Positions 61,943 to 64,000 of a stretch of DNA of 64,000 nucleotides are shown piece after piece (the first letter of the stretch is position 1; each line of letters starts with the position of its first letter). Source of the stretch: Alysiella sp. (GTDB taxonomy: Bacteria; Pseudomonadota; Gammaproteobacteria; Burkholderiales; Neisseriaceae); assembly GCF_030525755.1 (NCBI RefSeq), contig NZ_JAUNEC010000005.1:1-64000 (forward strand), given 5' to 3'. The notes below the pieces were generated by a model. The model was not told where the DNA came from. It saw nothing but the letters and a program-made list of their open reading frames with translations, and ran no database searches. A program made the position numbers and the translations under genes.

Positions 61943-62956
61943 TCAGTTTTTCTCTTGGTCAACCAATTTGTTTTTCGCAATCCAAGGCATCATGCCACGC
62001 AATTGTGCGCCCACTTTTTCAATTTGATGGTCGGTATTCAAGCGGCGGCGAGCGGTCATGCTCGCATAGTTGGTTGCGCCTTCTTGAATGAACATTTTCG
62101 CATATTCGCCAGATTGAATGCGGTACAAGGCTTTTTTCATCGCTTCTTTGGTCGCAGGCGTAATCACTTCTGGACCCGTAACATATTCACCGTATTCCGC
62201 GTTGTTGGAAATGGAGTAGTTCATATTGGCAATGCCGCCTTCATACATCAAATCCACAATCAATTTCAGCTCGTGCAAGCATTCAAAATAAGCCATTTCA
62301 GGTGCATAGCCTGCTTCAACCAAAGTTTCAAAGCCTGCTTTTACCAATTCAACCGCACCACCACACAATACGGCTTGTTCGCCGAACAAGTCGGTTTCGG
62401 TTTCTTCGCGGAAGTTGGTTTCAATCACACCACCTTTGGTGCCACCATTGGCAGCCGCGTAAGACAAAGCGATGTCGCGTGCTTTGCCAGAATTATCGTG
62501 GTAAACAGCAATCAAAGAAGGCACGCCGCCACCTTTCAAAAATTCGCTGCGAACGGTATGACCTGGACCTTTTGGGGCAACCATAATCACGTCCACATTT
62601 TTAGGTGGTACGATTTGGTTGTAGTGTACGTTAAAGCCATGCGCGAATGCCAAAGCTGCGCCTTCTTTCAAGTTTGCGTGAATTTCGGCATTGTAAACTG
62701 CAGGTGCACTTTCGTCTGGCAACAAAATCATCACAACATCGGCTTTTTTGGTAGCATCGGCAACGCTCAATACTTCATGACCAGCCGCCACAGCTTTGTT
62801 CCAAGATGAACCTTGACGCAAACCAATTACCACGTTCACGCCTGAATCTTTCAAGTTTGCAGCGTGGGCATGACCTTGTGAACCATAGCCAATAATGGCA
62901 ACAGTTTTACCTTTAATCAAAGACAAATCGGCATCTTTATCGTAATAAACTTGCAT
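61943..62956 (-). CDS. ilvC: Ketol-acid reductoisomerase, class I
   Basis: Second common step of branched-chain amino acid synthesis: NADPH-dependent isomerisation and reduction of acetolactate or acetohydroxybutyrate. 337 residues, the short class I form. The N-terminal Rossmann domain has IIGYGSQGHAHAANL near 21 and RQGSSWNKA near 48, the usual NADPH-type loop. The C-terminal metal domain has ETDLFGEQAVLCGG and CLHELKLIVDLMYEGG. A long antisense open frame across it is a shadow. Confidence 0.96.
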   Translation of the reverse strand: MQVYYDKDADLSLIKGKTVAIIGYGSQGHAHAANLKDSGVNVVIGLRQGSSWNKAVAAGHEVLSVADATKKADVVMILLPDESAPAVYNAEIHANLKEGAALAFAHGFNVHYNQIVPPKNVDVIMVAPKGPGHTVRSEFLKGGGVPSLIAVYHDNSGKARDIALSYAAANGGTKGGVIETNFREETETDLFGEQAVLCGGAVELVKAGFETLVEAGYAPEMAYFECLHELKLIVDLMYEGGIANMNYSISNNAEYGEYVTGPEVITPATKEAMKKALYRIQSGEYAKMFIQEGATNYASMTARRRLNTDHQIEKVGAQLRGMMPWIAKNKLVDQEKN

Positions 62957-63359
62957 TTTTTTTTCCTTATTAATTCAATCAGTTTGACGTTTTGGGATTT
63001 AAGTTAAGGCTATCTTTACCTGCCTGAAAGTATGACGATGTCGTTTGAACATCGCCACTTTAACGGTTTTAACCTTGCGGATAGCGCGGTTTGTGATAAA
63101 AATAAACCCCATGATGCTACACCAATTTGCGTGTTTGTACAATTTTTCAGGCAAAATTATGCTTGTTTCAAATTAACATAGATAAGGCGATAAACTGATT
63201 TTCTCGAACAAAATAAACCATAATGATGTGGGTATTTATGATGTTCAAACACATTTTGTCGTCAATTCAAATAGAAACTTTTTGCTAAAATCACACGCTC
63301 TGAACTAAAATGTCTTATCTGTATTTTTGATTAAACCCCTTAATGACAAGGAAACAAAA
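62957..63359. other. Divergent regulatory region between ilvC and leuB
   Basis: 403 bases without a gene, containing the promoters of both branched-chain genes. Visible are a small hairpin cgatgtcgtttgaacatcg near 63032 in the ilvC leader direction and DUS-like fragments (ctgcctgaaag, tttcaggcaaa). An extended -10-like TGCTAAAAT (63283-63291) precedes leuB. No T-box or leucine leader peptide is obvious. Confidence 0.55.
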
Positions 63360-64000
63360 ATGACCAAACAAATCGCCATCTTACGCGGAGACGGTATCGG
63401 CCCAGAAATCATTGCCCAAGCCGTGCGCGTATTGGACAAATTGATTGAACAAGGCTTGGACGTGGCATACGACTACGCGCCTTTGGGCGGCGAAGCCTAC
63501 GACCAATACGGTGCGCCTTACCCCGAATTCACGCAAAACTTATGCCGTAAAGCGGACGCGGTATTGCTCGGCGCGGTGGGTTCGCCACAATATGATAATC
63601 TGGAACGCCCATTGCGCCCCGAACGCGGCTTGCTGGCGATTCGCAAAGATTTGAATTTGTTTGCCAATTTGCGCCCAGCCGTGTTGTACAAAGAATTGGC
63701 AAACGCCTCCACGCTCAAACCCGAAGTGGTGGCAGGTTTAGACGTGTTAATCGTGCGCGAACTCACAGGCGATATTTATTTTGGCGAACCGCGCGGCATT
63801 CGCACGCTGGAAAATGGCGAACGCGAAGGTTTCAATACCATGAAATACAGCGAAAGCGAAATTCGCCGCATTGCCCACGTTTCGTTTCAGGCAGCCCAAA
63901 AACGCAACAAAAAATTGTGCAGCGTGGACAAAGCCAATGTTTTGGAAACAACCGAATTGTGGAAAGAAATTTTCACAGAAGTTTCAAAAGATTACCCCGA
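63360..64000 (+). CDS. leuB: 3-isopropylmalate dehydrogenase, 3' end outside the window
   Basis: Leucine pathway enzyme that oxidises and decarboxylates isopropylmalate. The visible 213 residues begin MTKQIAILRGDGIGPEIIAQ, with LLGAVGSPQYDN near 74, the substrate arginines in RPERGLLAIRKDLNLFANLRP near 91, VRELTGDIYFGEPRG near 136 and the catalytic Lys in SVDKANVL near 194. aaggaaac precedes the ATG. GC content jumps at the start codon compared with the AT-rich spacer. A DUS within the gene encodes SFQAAQKRN. Confidence 0.95.
   Translation, partial: MTKQIAILRGDGIGPEIIAQAVRVLDKLIEQGLDVAYDYAPLGGEAYDQYGAPYPEFTQNLCRKADAVLLGAVGSPQYDNLERPLRPERGLLAIRKDLNLFANLRPAVLYKELANASTLKPEVVAGLDVLIVRELTGDIYFGEPRGIRTLENGEREGFNTMKYSESEIRRIAHVSFQAAQKRNKKLCSVDKANVLETTELWKEIFTEVSKDYP

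Noticed and set aside
61928..62809. 293-codon plus-strand open frame opposite ilvC
   Set aside because: It lies wholly within the conserved ilvC gene on the other strand. Its translation is rich in Phe, His and Cys with no domain pattern, as expected for an antisense shadow.
1..64000. CRISPR array, prophage, integron or insertion sequence
   Set aside because: No regularly spaced direct repeats, transposase, integrase or phage structural genes were seen. The only repeats are uptake sequences and miniature elements.

Overview
The window is ordinary-looking chromosome of a member of the Neisseriaceae. The strongest sign is the DNA uptake sequence AGGCTGCCTGAA (the dialect described for Simonsiella-type Neisseriaceae), which occurs many dozens of times on both strands. 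It appears between genes as inverted pairs that form terminator hairpins, and inside genes. Gene content agrees: parC-pilS-pilR, the sdhCDAB-sdhE-gltA block, luxS-mtnN, thiOESG, hemDXY, and a MutL that carries the endonuclease motif. Base composition is mostly AT-rich, with visibly GC-richer patches (sdhA/sdhB, the ETF-ubiquinone oxidoreductase gene, fmt, leuB). A Simonsiella, Alysiella or Kingella relative is my inference; the species cannot be fixed from this window alone.

Layout. 1-13.4 kb, minus strand: tRNA-Phe (cut by the window edge), proB, a zinc alcohol dehydrogenase, a KefB-type antiporter, panC, ppiD, then parC-pilS-pilR read as one overlapping unit. 13.5-17.5 kb, plus strand: a SirB2-like membrane protein, putP, and an unrecognised lipoprotein followed by a broken continuation. 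17.7-32.3 kb, minus strand: a nitroreductase, gltA, sdhE, sdhBADC, a Nif3-like protein, mtnN, luxS, thiG, thiS, thiE, thiO, two conserved proteins of unknown function, and ETF-QO. 32.4-37.6 kb, plus strand: hemD-hemX-hemY, an RluF-like pseudouridine synthase, fmt. 38-44.1 kb, minus strand: dgkA, an EnvC-like activator, mutL, thrB, an M23 endopeptidase. 44.4-51.6 kb, plus strand: a LysR regulator, nrdA, a FabG/ketosynthase chimera, apbE, a 5'-truncated adenylation-dehydratase gene. 51.8-52.9 kb, minus strand: lrgB-lrgA. 53-60.8 kb, plus strand: glycosyltransferase, acyltransferase, thioesterase, LolA-like protein, aromatic/aspartate aminotransferase, rpe, pgeF, osmC, nfeD, SPFH protein. The window ends with serB and ilvC (minus) and the start of leuB (plus).

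The most unusual stretch is 47.8-55.7 kb. Its genes match in kind, and partly in order, the aryl polyene (APE) biosynthesis clusters: ketoreductase, ketosynthase, AMP-ligase plus dehydratase, glycosyltransferase, acyltransferase, thioesterase, LolA-like carrier. The ketoreductase and ketosynthase are fused head to tail so that both lose catalytic residues. The AMP-ligase has lost its N-terminus at a DUS. The lrgBA pair sits inverted in the middle. No acyl carrier proteins, exporter or second ketosynthase are present. I read this as a decaying APE locus whose breakpoints coincide with uptake sequences.

Other points of note are three related Correia-like miniature repeats, an 85-bp nested inverted repeat, a hairpin just upstream of nrdA, a possible small RNA upstream of sdhC, several genes whose stop codon lies inside a DUS, and a disrupted lipoprotein locus.
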